A stretch of 64,000 nucleotides of DNA from Paenibacillus guangzhouensis (GTDB lineage Bacteria; Bacillota; Bacilli; Paenibacillales; Paenibacillaceae), in the NCBI RefSeq assembly GCF_009363075.1, contig NZ_CP045293.1:6495006-6559005 (forward strand), written 5' to 3'. The translations under genes and the position numbers were made by a program. The notes below the pieces were generated by a model. That model saw only the letters and a list, made by a program, of their open reading frames with translations. It had not been told where the DNA came from and did no database searches. This document shows, piece by piece, positions 16,901 to 25,519 of the stretch. Every line of letters starts with the position of its first letter. Within the stretch, counting starts at the first letter, position 1.

Positions 16901-19900
16901 GCAGCACAGTCGATTCAATTCAACATTGCTAACGTTGCGGTATCGAATACAAGTGCGATTAGCATTACGCCGGTTGCAGGTACAACAGCCTCCATGAAGC
17001 TAAGCCGAGATATCACGGCTCCGAGCCATAATGGCAGTGTGTTTGCGCAGCAGCCGATCATCGAACTGCTGGATGCATTCGGCAATATTAGCGTGAATGA
17101 TAACAATACGGATGTGACTGCGTCACAGAAAGATGCGGGCGAGTGGACATTGACGGGCGTTGTGACCGTAAAGGCCAAGAATGGACTCGTGACGTTCAAC
17201 GACCTAGGTGCGACCAATGATGAAGGCGTCACCGGTGCGCAGCTGCAATTCAAGGCAGCGGGCTTGTCCGATGTGTCGAGCGCCGCGGTGAATCTTCCGG
17301 CACCAGCAGGAGCGCAGAGCGTAACTGCAGCAGCGAATAACATCAATCCAAGCGTCGGCACGGATGTGGAAATTACACTTACGGTATTAAATTCGTTAGG
17401 ACATACGGACAAGACATTTAATGGTGCGCAGGATGTCATTGTGACAGGTTATCAGCAAGCGCCGAATCAATCCTATGGAAGCTTCAAGGGAACCGATTTG
17501 ACCGCATCGCCGAATACGGTCAGCGTCATGTTTGTGGATGGGGTAGCAAAGGCCAACTTGAAGTTGAATAAATCGGGTCTTCAATCAATTGTCTTCCGCA
17601 TTGTTAACGTTGCGAAGCAGGATACGAATTCACTTGATCTCGCATGGGTTGCAGGCAACACAGCATCGATGGAGCTTACGACGGAAATTGCGGCCCCGGC
17701 AAGCAATGGTGGCGTATTCGCAGCACAGCCAGTTATCACGCTGCTTGATAAGTACGGTAACGTGAACAAAGGCGATAACAGCACCATTGTCACCGCATCG
17801 CAGAAAGATACGGGGTTATGGACACTAACCGGTGACACAGCTGTAACAGCTAAGGCAGGGATCGTGACATTTACCAACTTGGGAACGGCCAATGATGCAG
17901 GCGTCACGGGCGCACAATTGCAATTCCAGGCAGCAGGCTTGACGGAAATCACGAGCGCGGCGGTAAATCTTCCAGCTCCAGCTGGCGCGCAGAGCGCTTC
18001 AGCAGTGGTCGAGAAGACGAACCCTGGCGTTGGTGAAGAGACCGAAGTGACGTTAACCGTCAAAAATTCGCTAGGACATACGGATACGACATTTGAAGGC
18101 GATCAGGATGTGACAGTAACGGGTTATATGCAGGCGCCAGCCGGTTCGTATGGCACATTCTACGGCACCGATCTAACGGCTTCGCCGAATACGATCCGTG
18201 TTCCATTCGTGAAGGGCGTCGCGGAAGCGAAGTTAATCTTACACAAATCTGATCCGCAATCGATTGGCTTCCGGATCGGCAATGTTGCAGCACCGGATAC
18301 CAATCCGTTGAACATAAGTCCAGTCGCAGGCAGCGCAGTATCCATGAAGCTTACATCCAACATTGCAGCGCCTGTGAATAATGGCAGTGCATTTGCGGCA
18401 CAGCCTGTCATCACGCTGTTTGATACGTACGGTAATGTGAGTGCGGGCGATAACAGCACGGTTGTAACCGCATCGATCAAGGATGCTGGGGCGTGGAAGC
18501 TGACAGGTACCGTGACGGCGACTGCCCAAGCGGGTATTGCCACATTCTCAGGGCTTGGCGCAACGAATGAAGCTGAAGTCATTGGAGCACAATTAGCATT
18601 CCATGCAGGTACGATGGCAGAAGTTCTGAGTGCAGTTGTGGATCTCCCTTGGCCATCGCTTACGGCACCAAGTATTGAGTCCGTAACAGCGGGCGACGGA
18701 CATGCTCTTTTGCAATGGAGTGCCATGTACGGATCGGTAAGTTACGCCGTATATCAGCGGACAGATGCCGAAGTCTATGATAAGGAGCTTGCAGTCGTAG
18801 ACAGCTCGGTTACGAACTATGATGCGGTAGGACTAACGAACGGCACAACGTATCATTTCGTGGTCAAAGCCATTAATCCAGGGGGCATAAGCATCGCGTC
18901 TAATGAAGTGAGCGCGACGCCGCAAGTGCCGGTACCAGGTGCGCCGATCCTGCAGCCAGCTGTTGCAGGGGATACTCAGATTCATCTGGAGTGGGGTCCT
19001 GTAGATGGGTCGACAGGTTATAAAGTGTATCAAAGTCAAACGTCAGGTGTATATGGCGCGGAAATTGCTTCCGTTGCGGGCGCAGTGTACAGCTACGATG
19101 TCACGGGGTTGACTAACGGGGAATCCTATTATTTCGTTGTGAAATCGACAAATCCAGGCGGAGACAGCGCAGCATCGAACGAGGTAAGTGCGAAGCCACG
19201 AACGGTTCCAGGAGCCCCAACCGATGTACAAGCGACGGCAGGTAACGGCCAAGCAACAATTACATTCAAAGCGCCAACGCATGATGGCGGAAGCTCGATC
19301 ACGGGTTATGAGGTGACGGTGTCACCGGGGAATACTGTTGTCGCAGGTGCGAATAGCCCAATCATCGTTACGGGTCTTGTCAACGGAACGACGTATTCTT
19401 TTACGGTTCAAGCCATCAATAGTGCTGGCAAAAGTGAGGCTTCAGCAGTATCCAATGCGGTTACGCCGTCAGCGCCTACGAGCGGTGGAGGGAATAACAC
19501 TTCCTATCAACCGAGCACACCTAGCCCGACCGACAATCTCGTGGATGTCATCATGAACGGGAAGGTTATCCATATCGGTAAAGTAACGAAGAAGCAAGTG
19601 AATGGACAGACCGTCACAACGGTGACATTGGATCAGAAGAAGCTGGAGGAAATGCTGGCAGCAGAGGGCCGCGGGGCAGTGATCGTGATCCCGGTATCGA
19701 ATTCCGATGTTGCGATCGGCGAGATCAATGGACAGGTGCTTCAGTTATTGGAAAAGGCAGGGGTGACCCTAACATTGCAGTCGGAGAATGGATCTTACAC
19801 CATCTCATCTAAGCAGTTAGGCGTAAGCCGGATTATAGATCGGTTTGGTAAGGATGTCGTCCTTCAAGATATTAAAATTCAGATCGAAATCGCCGTACCA

Positions 19901-20782
19901 AGCGCTGCCGTGTTGGACAAGATTCAGTCCGTAGCTGGCAAAGGGGGCTTTACGCTTGTAGGAACGCCGCTCCATTTCAGCGTCCAAGCATTCTACGGAA
20001 GTAAGAGCGTAACGTTGTCTACATTCGATTCGTACGTCGAGCGAACCATTCTTCTGCCTGATGGCGTGGATCCGAACCGAATCACAACTGCGGTTGTGAT
20101 CGAGGAAGACGGCAGTGTACGTCATGTGCCGACCAAAATCGTGCGCAAAGACGGCAAAGTTGCCGCTGTAATCCGCAGCCTCACGAATAGTACGTATGCG
20201 GTCATCTGGCATCCGACTGAGTTTAAAGATGTAGCGCAGCATTGGGCCAAAGATGCAATTACGGACATGGGTTCACGCATGGTAGTGAGCGGCGATGAGA
20301 AGGGGAAATTCAACCCAGATCAGCCAATTACGCGAGCCGAGTTCGCCGCAATGCTTGTACGTGGATTGGGATTGAAGCTAGAACAAGGGGAATCGGTGTT
20401 CAAGGATGTGTTGGCGTCTGATTGGTATCAGGAAGCAGTTCAGACAGCTTACGCGAATCATTTGATTAACGGTGATCCGAATGGTCAATTCCGTCCTGCA
20501 GCGCTCATTACACGGGAGCAGGCAATGGTCATGATCGCGCAGGCGATGAAGCTAACGGGATTAGGGGTTGACTTACCGACAGCGTCCGCAGAACAAGTGC
20601 TGCACGCGTTCAAAGATCAACAGCAAGTCTCCGATTGGGCAGCTCAAGGCATTGCATTGAGTGTGCAGGCCGGCATCATCACCGGGCGCAGTGCGACACA
20701 GCTTGCGCCGCAAGCGACAATGACGAGAGCTGAAGTTGCAGTGATCATAAAGCGACTGTTGCAGAAATCTAATCTTATCTAA
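13988..20782 (+). CDS. Giant SLH-domain surface protein with propeller, repeat and FN3 domains
   Basis: A 2264-residue secreted protein. A signal peptide precedes AQAA near residue 49. Residues about 55-655 hold repeated VAYGNGxFVAVGxxGxIxTSxDGxxW motifs, as in Asp-box/BNR beta-propellers. Residues about 657-1555 are four tandem units of about 225 residues, each with a GAQS opening, VTVxGxxQAPxGSYGSF block and AQPVITLxDxYGN block. Three FN3 domains follow (about 1558-1835), then a conserved pre-anchor region and three SLH domains (about 2078-2264: FKDVAQHWAK, FKDVLASDWYQ, FKDQQQVSDWA) that bind pyruvylated secondary wall polymer. I use ATG 13988 (AGGGGG upstream) rather than in-frame codons from 13892. 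No enzymatic domain is recognised; an adhesive or ligand-binding role is inferred. Confidence 0.9.
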   Translation: MRSKSMKHRASGQKGVAGYTRMKRGLSLFLVLGLIFPLVSMLVMPETAQAATSVVVKEQNEAATGVLTSVAFGNGRFVAVGRNRSISTSDDGVKWTVVPRDVSAPTFKTVVFANGKFAGIDGTTTKVYISTDGSDWSAQEVGIVPAKIKVANDRFFIWQSSYVPGSNPPVYDVKLYASQNGVAWSDTKIKHTGSSPIPGMQDITDITYNGSKYIVSALTATFYSSSDLQNWSTNTLTDIVLNQYDSMWPNMNNVIYLKDRFFTYTGATMDGKPKLFTSTDGGSWSTNSSWNNAPFSGGAALNNKYILLGTGKLYVSNDAAPLDFNQWTTIDLTPAVSFDSIAYGNTKYVASSSSGIFVSSDLVKWSNVSANLKSITADTNGNYVAVANNGSYGSIYQSTDASSWKEVTPSQVPGLNAVTYGGNGYVGVTNTVSGGNAKALVSSDSTTWASKDTGIKARLMGVAYGAGLYATVTYTGDIYTSTDGSSWTSRYSNANYRFNTIAFVNNQFIALGTKYESGKASGIVIAKSSNGIDWGTPAEVNKPDTNMTGITYNGSTYVMVGSSTLSAGPGWILKSTDLTNWQDVTSNPIRFNSVQAGSGILVAVGSSGGVFTSVDGDIWIPGGSKLTSNLTSILFEKGSFKVVGDNFSKMIIIPPAVGAQSVQASAATLTPIAGQEDEITLTVLDSEGNTDVNFDGNKNVTVNGVLPAPGGTYGSFHGKELSLSSTIVSVPFSDGVAKAQLKLNRADAQSMVFQVEGVAANKTNALNIVAAPGSAVTMNWLLDITAPAVNGGMFAKQPIIKLQDVYGNIDRNDNSTVVTASKKDAGDWTLTGTLSRKASAGVITFVGLGTANDEAVSGAQLQFKAAAFLDLVSTAVNLPAPVGAQSATAVAQNANPGVGVEQVVTMTVSNALGKTDKNFNGAHDITVSGVGQAPDGSYGSLGGEKLTAPDHTVPVTFTSGIATVKLALNKAAAQSIQFNIANVAVSNTSAISITPVAGTTASMKLSRDITAPSHNGSVFAQQPIIELLDAFGNISVNDNNTDVTASQKDAGEWTLTGVVTVKAKNGLVTFNDLGATNDEGVTGAQLQFKAAGLSDVSSAAVNLPAPAGAQSVTAAANNINPSVGTDVEITLTVLNSLGHTDKTFNGAQDVIVTGYQQAPNQSYGSFKGTDLTASPNTVSVMFVDGVAKANLKLNKSGLQSIVFRIVNVAKQDTNSLDLAWVAGNTASMELTTEIAAPASNGGVFAAQPVITLLDKYGNVNKGDNSTIVTASQKDTGLWTLTGDTAVTAKAGIVTFTNLGTANDAGVTGAQLQFQAAGLTEITSAAVNLPAPAGAQSASAVVEKTNPGVGEETEVTLTVKNSLGHTDTTFEGDQDVTVTGYMQAPAGSYGTFYGTDLTASPNTIRVPFVKGVAEAKLILHKSDPQSIGFRIGNVAAPDTNPLNISPVAGSAVSMKLTSNIAAPVNNGSAFAAQPVITLFDTYGNVSAGDNSTVVTASIKDAGAWKLTGTVTATAQAGIATFSGLGATNEAEVIGAQLAFHAGTMAEVLSAVVDLPWPSLTAPSIESVTAGDGHALLQWSAMYGSVSYAVYQRTDAEVYDKELAVVDSSVTNYDAVGLTNGTTYHFVVKAINPGGISIASNEVSATPQVPVPGAPILQPAVAGDTQIHLEWGPVDGSTGYKVYQSQTSGVYGAEIASVAGAVYSYDVTGLTNGESYYFVVKSTNPGGDSAASNEVSAKPRTVPGAPTDVQATAGNGQATITFKAPTHDGGSSITGYEVTVSPGNTVVAGANSPIIVTGLVNGTTYSFTVQAINSAGKSEASAVSNAVTPSAPTSGGGNNTSYQPSTPSPTDNLVDVIMNGKVIHIGKVTKKQVNGQTVTTVTLDQKKLEEMLAAEGRGAVIVIPVSNSDVAIGEINGQVLQLLEKAGVTLTLQSENGSYTISSKQLGVSRIIDRFGKDVVLQDIKIQIEIAVPSAAVLDKIQSVAGKGGFTLVGTPLHFSVQAFYGSKSVTLSTFDSYVERTILLPDGVDPNRITTAVVIEEDGSVRHVPTKIVRKDGKVAAVIRSLTNSTYAVIWHPTEFKDVAQHWAKDAITDMGSRMVVSGDEKGKFNPDQPITRAEFAAMLVRGLGLKLEQGESVFKDVLASDWYQEAVQTAYANHLINGDPNGQFRPAALITREQAMVMIAQAMKLTGLGVDLPTASAEQVLHAFKDQQQVSDWAAQGIALSVQAGIITGRSATQLAPQATMTRAEVAVIIKRLLQKSNLI
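15958..18655 (+). repeat. Four tandem ~675-bp coding repeats inside the SLH protein gene
   Basis: Units begin near 15958, 16636, 17311 and 17986, each opening with GCGCAGAGC (GAQS) and closing near a leucine-proline-(ala-)pro sequence. The spacing is about 675-678 bases (225 codons). The later units are more alike than the first, suggesting relatively recent duplication. Such arrays can change copy number by recombination. Confidence 0.85.
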
Positions 20783-20788
20783 TTCATC

Positions 20789-20831
20789 AAGGTTATCCTT
20801 TGAGCCTACTGCTCGAGGGATAACCTTTTTT
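20789..20831 (+). terminator. Terminator after SLH surface-protein gene
   Basis: AAGGTTATCC pairs with GGATAACCTT around an inner TGAGC/GCTCG stem, followed by T6. Confidence 0.92.
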
Positions 20832-20923
20832 CATTCACAGGAAAAATAAGGGATCTCTCGAATAAATAACATAAAAGATTGGCCGGGATATCCACGTTCC
20901 GTCCATCGAAAGGAGAGATGATA

Positions 20924-22051
20924 TTGAAATTCGCTGCAATCGGCATATTATTCATGTCATTAATGACGGCTGCGTGCACGAAAGAAACCGTTGAAGAACA
21001 GCGACCAGGGTTGGTAGAAGAACAAGCGGACCTGCCTTATCAGGCTGAGGTTGCAGCAGATCAACTCGACGTACCATGGGAGATGGATGTGGCGCAGGAT
21101 GGAAGAATCTTCATCGCCGAGCGATCAGGACAAGTTCGTGTGATGATAGAAAATCAGCTGCAGTCGGAACCATTGATTGATCTTGCAGAGGACATCTACC
21201 AGGAGGCAGAGAGCGGATTGCTTGGGCTGGTGCTCGATCCTCGTTTTGAGCAGAATCACTATCTCTATGTCTATCATACCTATGAACGGGATGGCGCCCT
21301 ATATAATCGGGTGCTTCGCCTGAAAGAGCAGAACAATCGAGCGGCGGTGGATCGCATCCTTCTGGATGGGCTTGGCGGCGGGACGTCTGGTAACCATAAC
21401 GGTGGACGAATGAAGATCGGGCCAGACGGCAAGCTGTATGTGACGATGGGGGAGCAATATCAACCCTTGCTAGCGCAGGACCCGAATGTCAGATCCGGCA
21501 AAATTCTGCGCATCAACCTGGACGGGTCGATTCCTTCTGATAATCCGACGGCAGGGTCGCCGATCTACAGCATGGGCCACCGGAATCCGCAAGGTTTGGC
21601 GTGGCATCCTGAGACAGGTAAGCTGTATGCATCCGAACATGGTCAATCGGCGCATGACGAGATCAATATCATCGAAGCGGGTGCGAACTACGGATGGCCC
21701 GTGATCGAAGGCGACGAGACGTCATCCGAGCAGCCGGCTCTCAAGACGCCAATCATTCATAGCGGCGAGGAGACGTGGGCGCCATCCGGGATCACATTCG
21801 TCTCGCAAGGGCCGTGGAAAGGACACCTGCTTGTTGCGAATTTACGCGGACAGCAGGTGCTTCGTATGACGCTTGATGCGAGCGGAGAGAAAGTGACGGA
21901 TGTGCAGGCTCTTTTCCGCAGCTATGGTCGAATTCGGAATGTATATGAAGCGCCGGGCGGCGTGCTGTACCTCATGACCAACAGCCGTGATGGTCGCGGG
22001 AATCCGCAGGAGGGAGACGACAAGCTGATTCGTCTTGTGCCGAAGGGGTAG
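20924..22051 (+). CDS. PQQ-dependent sugar dehydrogenase-like lipoprotein
   Basis: A 375-residue exported beta-propeller of the soluble glucose/aldose sugar dehydrogenase family (GSDH, YliI-like). Family signatures include DVPWEMDVAQDGRIFIAERSG, ESGLLGLVLDPRFEQNHYLYVYHTY, GGTSGNHNGGRMKIGPDGKLYVTMG, GHRNPQGLAWHPETGKLYASEHG and GANYGWPVIEG; the His in NHNGG corresponds to the catalytic base region. An N-terminal signal ending TAAC suggests lipid anchoring. The TTG at 20924 follows AAGGAGAG by 6 bases; the ATG at 20918 is too close to that site. These enzymes oxidise aldose sugars with PQQ; no PQQ synthesis genes are in the window. It stands alone between two terminator-bounded units. Confidence 0.85.
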   Translation: MKFAAIGILFMSLMTAACTKETVEEQRPGLVEEQADLPYQAEVAADQLDVPWEMDVAQDGRIFIAERSGQVRVMIENQLQSEPLIDLAEDIYQEAESGLLGLVLDPRFEQNHYLYVYHTYERDGALYNRVLRLKEQNNRAAVDRILLDGLGGGTSGNHNGGRMKIGPDGKLYVTMGEQYQPLLAQDPNVRSGKILRINLDGSIPSDNPTAGSPIYSMGHRNPQGLAWHPETGKLYASEHGQSAHDEINIIEAGANYGWPVIEGDETSSEQPALKTPIIHSGEETWAPSGITFVSQGPWKGHLLVANLRGQQVLRMTLDASGEKVTDVQALFRSYGRIRNVYEAPGGVLYLMTNSRDGRGNPQEGDDKLIRLVPKG

Positions 22052-22457
22052 GTGACGTAGAACTGTTGCGCATGCCTTATCTATGGCGGTCATGGTGTGG
22101 TGGGCACCTATGTTGGAAATCTGCACGAACTTTGGCTCTATATGATGTTGAATACAGGCTATAATGGATATTTGCATCAAAACCGAGACTATTTGAGCGT
22201 AGTAGGGATGTATTTAGCGTTCTACAGTGCAAAAATCCAGTATAGATCGTTTTTTATGCGAATAGGCAGTTGTATACTGGATAAATTCCAGCATAGATTA
22301 CGAATCGCTGGCTGAGGCTGCTCTGACCCTAGGTGCAGGATTACCAACTCGATAACGAATGCATCATCTTGTTGCTCAAATTTTTCGTAATTTCACAAAA
22401 ACGTAGTACAATAGAGACATACATATCTATTTTCAGATTGAGGAGGACTTCCATTAC
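22052..22457. other. Intergenic region of about 400 bases with a perfect inverted repeat
   Basis: No convincing coding frame. ATCCAGTATA at 22235-22244 is matched by its perfect complement TATACTGGAT at 22273-22282, with a 28-base loop. A weak -10 (TACAAT, 22407-22412) and AGGAGG at 22441 belong to the downstream dipeptidase gene. The rest shows nothing I can name. Confidence 0.5.
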
Positions 22458-23813
22458 ATGAGTTATGAGACGTATTTTCAGACCAATAGAGAGAAGCATC
22501 TAAGCCAGCTGCAAGAGTGGCTTGCAATTCCGAGTATATCTGCCTTGTCCGCGCACAAAGGGGATGTGAATCGCGCAGCGGAATGGCTTGCGAACCACCT
22601 GAAAGAAATCGGACTCGAGCACGTCGAAGTTCATCAGACGAACGGACATCCGATTGTGACGGCCGATTATCTGCACGCGCCGGGCAGACCGACGATTCTC
22701 GTGTACGGCCACTATGACGTTCAACCGGTCGATCCGCTGAACTTGTGGACGACGCCGCCGTTTGAACCATCGATTCGTGACGGCAAATTGTATGCGCGCG
22801 GCGCAACGGATGATAAGGGACAATTGTTCTTGCATGTGAAGGCAATTGAAGCGATTTTGGCGGAGGAGAAGCAATTGCCCGTCAACATCAAGCTGTGCAT
22901 CGAAGGGGAAGAGGAGATTTCTAGCGCCAGCCTCCCGCCATTCTTGGAAGCGAATCGCGAGAAGCTCGCTTGCGATGCGATCCTGATCTCGGACACGTCC
23001 TTGCTCGAACCGGGCAAGCCAGCGATCAGCACAGGACTCCGCGGATTATGCTCCCTCGAAGTAATCGTGAATACGGCGAATACGGACCTTCATTCCGGGA
23101 CGTATGGCGGCGGTGTGCCGAACGCGCTGCATGCCATCGTATCCTTGCTTGCAACACTGCATGACGAGCAAGGCCGCATCGCGGTGGACGGCTTCTACGA
23201 AGGCGTGCCGGAGCTATCGACGATGATGCGCGAAGAGTTCGCGAAGCAGGGCTTGAACGAGGATGCGCTTAGAAATTCGCTTGGGCTTGAATCGCTCTAT
23301 GGCGAAGAGGGGTATTCGTTCGTTGAACGTATTGGCGCGAGACCGACGCTGGAGCTCAACGGCGTCTACGGTGGATTCCAAGGGGAAGGCACGAAGACGG
23401 TCATTCCGAAGGAAGCGCATGCGAAAATTACTTGCCGTTTGGTAGGTGATCAGGACCCGCAAGATATGCTCGATAAAATTAGAAAGCATCTGAACGCCCA
23501 CATTCAGCCGGGTGCGACGCTTACGATCATCGACGGCGAGAAAGCCCGTGCATTCAATATCGATCCGACGGATCGCGTCTTGCAAGTGGCAGCGGATGCC
23601 TATGGTACGGTCTATGGTACACGCGCATTGTTCACGAAAGATGGGGGATCGATCCCAATTGTCGAGACGTTCTCGCGCGTGCTCGAGGCGCCGGTCGTGA
23701 TGATGGGCTTCGGATTGCCGGATGAGAACTTGCATGCACCCAATGAGCATTTTAACCTGGAGAATTTCGATAAAGGTCTGCTCACCATTGTTGAATTTTT
23801 GAAGACTGTCTAA
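22458..23813 (+). CDS. M20 family dipeptidase
   Basis: A 451-residue cytosolic metallopeptidase of the M20 family. Zinc-site motifs are visible in order: GHYDVQPVDP (near residue 83), ARGATDDKGQ (near 113), IEGEEEISS with the catalytic glutamate pair (near 150), SDTS (near 178) and HAPNEHF close to the C-terminus. The lid/dimerisation domain carries DLHSGTYGGGVPNA. It resembles the PepV/CNDP-like dipeptidases that hydrolyse dipeptides and related amides. AGGAGG lies about 9 bases before the ATG. It is transcribed alone and convergent with the sulfatase gene, with terminators at 23825 and 23874 between them. Confidence 0.93.
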   Translation: MSYETYFQTNREKHLSQLQEWLAIPSISALSAHKGDVNRAAEWLANHLKEIGLEHVEVHQTNGHPIVTADYLHAPGRPTILVYGHYDVQPVDPLNLWTTPPFEPSIRDGKLYARGATDDKGQLFLHVKAIEAILAEEKQLPVNIKLCIEGEEEISSASLPPFLEANREKLACDAILISDTSLLEPGKPAISTGLRGLCSLEVIVNTANTDLHSGTYGGGVPNALHAIVSLLATLHDEQGRIAVDGFYEGVPELSTMMREEFAKQGLNEDALRNSLGLESLYGEEGYSFVERIGARPTLELNGVYGGFQGEGTKTVIPKEAHAKITCRLVGDQDPQDMLDKIRKHLNAHIQPGATLTIIDGEKARAFNIDPTDRVLQVAADAYGTVYGTRALFTKDGGSIPIVETFSRVLEAPVVMMGFGLPDENLHAPNEHFNLENFDKGLLTIVEFLKTV

Positions 23814-23824
23814 TTAATCACATA

Positions 23825-23857
23825 AACCGTCTGGGAGAGATCCGAGGCGGTTTTTTG
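23825..23857 (+). terminator. Terminator after M20 dipeptidase
   Basis: ACCGTCT... pairs imperfectly with GAGGCGGT, followed by T6. Confidence 0.65.
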
Positions 23858-23873
23858 ATGGGCGGGTAAATCA

Positions 23874-23914
23874 AAAGCTGCTTCCGGCTGTGTCCAGAAG
23901 CAGCTTTTTTGTAT
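23874..23914. terminator. Bidirectional terminator between dipeptidase and sulfatase
   Basis: AAAGCTGCTTC (23874-23884) is a perfect complement of GAAGCAGCTTT (from 23897), with T6 on the plus side and TTTT on the minus side, ending both convergent genes. Confidence 0.9.
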
Positions 23915-23915
23915 G

Positions 23916-25301
23916 TTACGAAGAATGATGAGGAGAGGAGAGCAGTACGGGAACTTCTTGCAGAATATCGTCATGATCTACCATCCAAGCTTGCAGTGCT
24001 GCAGCCAAACGGTGAAGATGTTCCGCATTCGCTGGGTGCTCGGATACATCCTTCGTCTCCCAAGGGTCCTGCGCCAGATCGAATAGTTGAAGGCGATCCG
24101 TGCCTCGGCCGGAGCTTGCGGACACGTAATAGCGAATCAGCTTCCAACGGCCGTCCTGAATTGTCCGTTGAATGTCGGCATAGACCGTACCGACGACGTT
24201 CTTCGCTCGCAGCTCGTCTTGAAGCAGCGGAACCATGCTGGTTCCGTCTGTTACTGGCTGCGGGATGCCGCATAACTCGGCAACCGTTGGGAAGATATCG
24301 ATATTGCTGGTCAACGCTTGCACCTGCTTGTCGCTAGGAATACCAGGCCCTTTCATGATGAGCGGAATATGAATGCTGTGCTCGAACATGTTCTGTTTGC
24401 CCATCAAGCCGTGCTGACCGATTGCAATGCCATGGTCTGCGGTATACACGATGATGGTGTTGTCTTCGATGCCTTTGGCTTTCAGCGCCTGCACGACTCT
24501 TGAGATCTGGGCATCCATGTGCGTAATCATGCCATAATAATCGGCGATATGCCGGCGTATTTCATCCTCGTCTCGCGGTTTTGCTGCCAGATGCTCATCC
24601 CGTACGTCCATGTCCCCGTTATCGAAAGGGAACGCTGTGCTGTAATTGGGCGGAAGCGGGATCTCACTAGGCGGATACATACTGGCATACGGCTCGGGCG
24701 CTGTACGCGGATCGTGTGGAGAGGTATAGGCGATGTAGAGATAGAAAGGCTGCTCTTGCGTATAATTCTCTACAAATTGCACAGCTGCATCGGTGAACAG
24801 CTCCGAAGAGAAACCATCGGCGATGGTTTCCCGTGTGGACGGATATTCGCCGCTTGGATCGAAATCCTGGACAGGCACGGCCGTGTGATCGCTCATGCCG
24901 CCGAAGAACAGCTTATCGCCGCCGGTGAAGCTGCGGGCAAAGCTGGGCTTGTCGTTGTGCCATTTGCCGACGGCATGCGTGACATAGCCAGCGTTCTTCA
25001 GCGCTTGCGGCATGAGCAGGACATCGGATCTTAGCGTGATCGCATGATCCCAGTTGGTGACATCGTTCCCGATCATGGAACGGAAGATAGACAGACCAGA
25101 GTTAACGCAGGCTCGGCTCGGCGCGCATACGGCTCCGGTCAACCCCCCCATAATGTGGGTGCTGCAAAATGTCGTTCCTTCCTTGGCAAGCGTATCAAGC
25201 GTAGGGGTAAAGACATCCTTATTCCCGAAGGCGCGTATCGATTCGGCACGATGATCGTCTGCGATGATGAATACGACATTCGGTTGCTTCACTTGATTCA
25301 T
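23916..25301 (-). CDS. Sulfatase (Cys-type arylsulfatase family)
   Basis: A 461-residue cytosolic-looking sulfatase with no signal peptide. The metal site DD is at 15-16 (NVVFIIADDHRAES), and the modification motif is CAPSR with Cys59, which must be oxidised to formylglycine. Further motifs are AVGKWHNDK, SPHDPR, and VYTADHGIAIGQHGLMGKQNMFEHSIHIPLI, with the DH-G metal site and a conserved Lys. The C-terminal QLFDLAQDPWETKDVS block is typical. The ATG at 25301 (minus strand) follows GAGAGGAGC; upstream in-frame codons lack a ribosome site. A radical-SAM maturase able to process Cys-type sulfatases is encoded at 47343. Substrate unknown; export would need another route, so an intracellular substrate is likely. 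Confidence 0.92.
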   Translation of the reverse strand: MNQVKQPNVVFIIADDHRAESIRAFGNKDVFTPTLDTLAKEGTTFCSTHIMGGLTGAVCAPSRACVNSGLSIFRSMIGNDVTNWDHAITLRSDVLLMPQALKNAGYVTHAVGKWHNDKPSFARSFTGGDKLFFGGMSDHTAVPVQDFDPSGEYPSTRETIADGFSSELFTDAAVQFVENYTQEQPFYLYIAYTSPHDPRTAPEPYASMYPPSEIPLPPNYSTAFPFDNGDMDVRDEHLAAKPRDEDEIRRHIADYYGMITHMDAQISRVVQALKAKGIEDNTIIVYTADHGIAIGQHGLMGKQNMFEHSIHIPLIMKGPGIPSDKQVQALTSNIDIFPTVAELCGIPQPVTDGTSMVPLLQDELRAKNVVGTVYADIQRTIQDGRWKLIRYYVSASSGRGTDRLQLFDLAQDPWETKDVSEHPANAEHLHRLAAALQAWMVDHDDILQEVPVLLSSPHHSS

Positions 25302-25440
25302 GTGACTGCTCCTCTCACATAACATGATTTGATGGGAAAAAGATTCGAACATATCTTAGCCCCCACAAGTTAACAGAGTTTAGTAGGAGTGTCAAGGTCG
25401 GATTCGCGCTGCTTTTTTTGTTTATGATGCCGGTTACAAG

Positions 25441-25469
25441 ATTACATTCGATTCAACCAATGTTATAAT
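25441..25469 (+). promoter_or_regulatory. Sigma-A promoter of the TerB/BrxD/helicase operon
   Basis: ATTACA (25441-25446), 17-base spacer, then extended -10 TGTTATAAT (-10 at 25464-25469). It lies 51 bases before the first gene of the operon and points to vegetative expression. Confidence 0.7.
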
Positions 25470-25519
25470 TAGAACATACATTCGAGTCGCGTGACGACCT
25501 TTGAGGTGTTCAAATTCTA

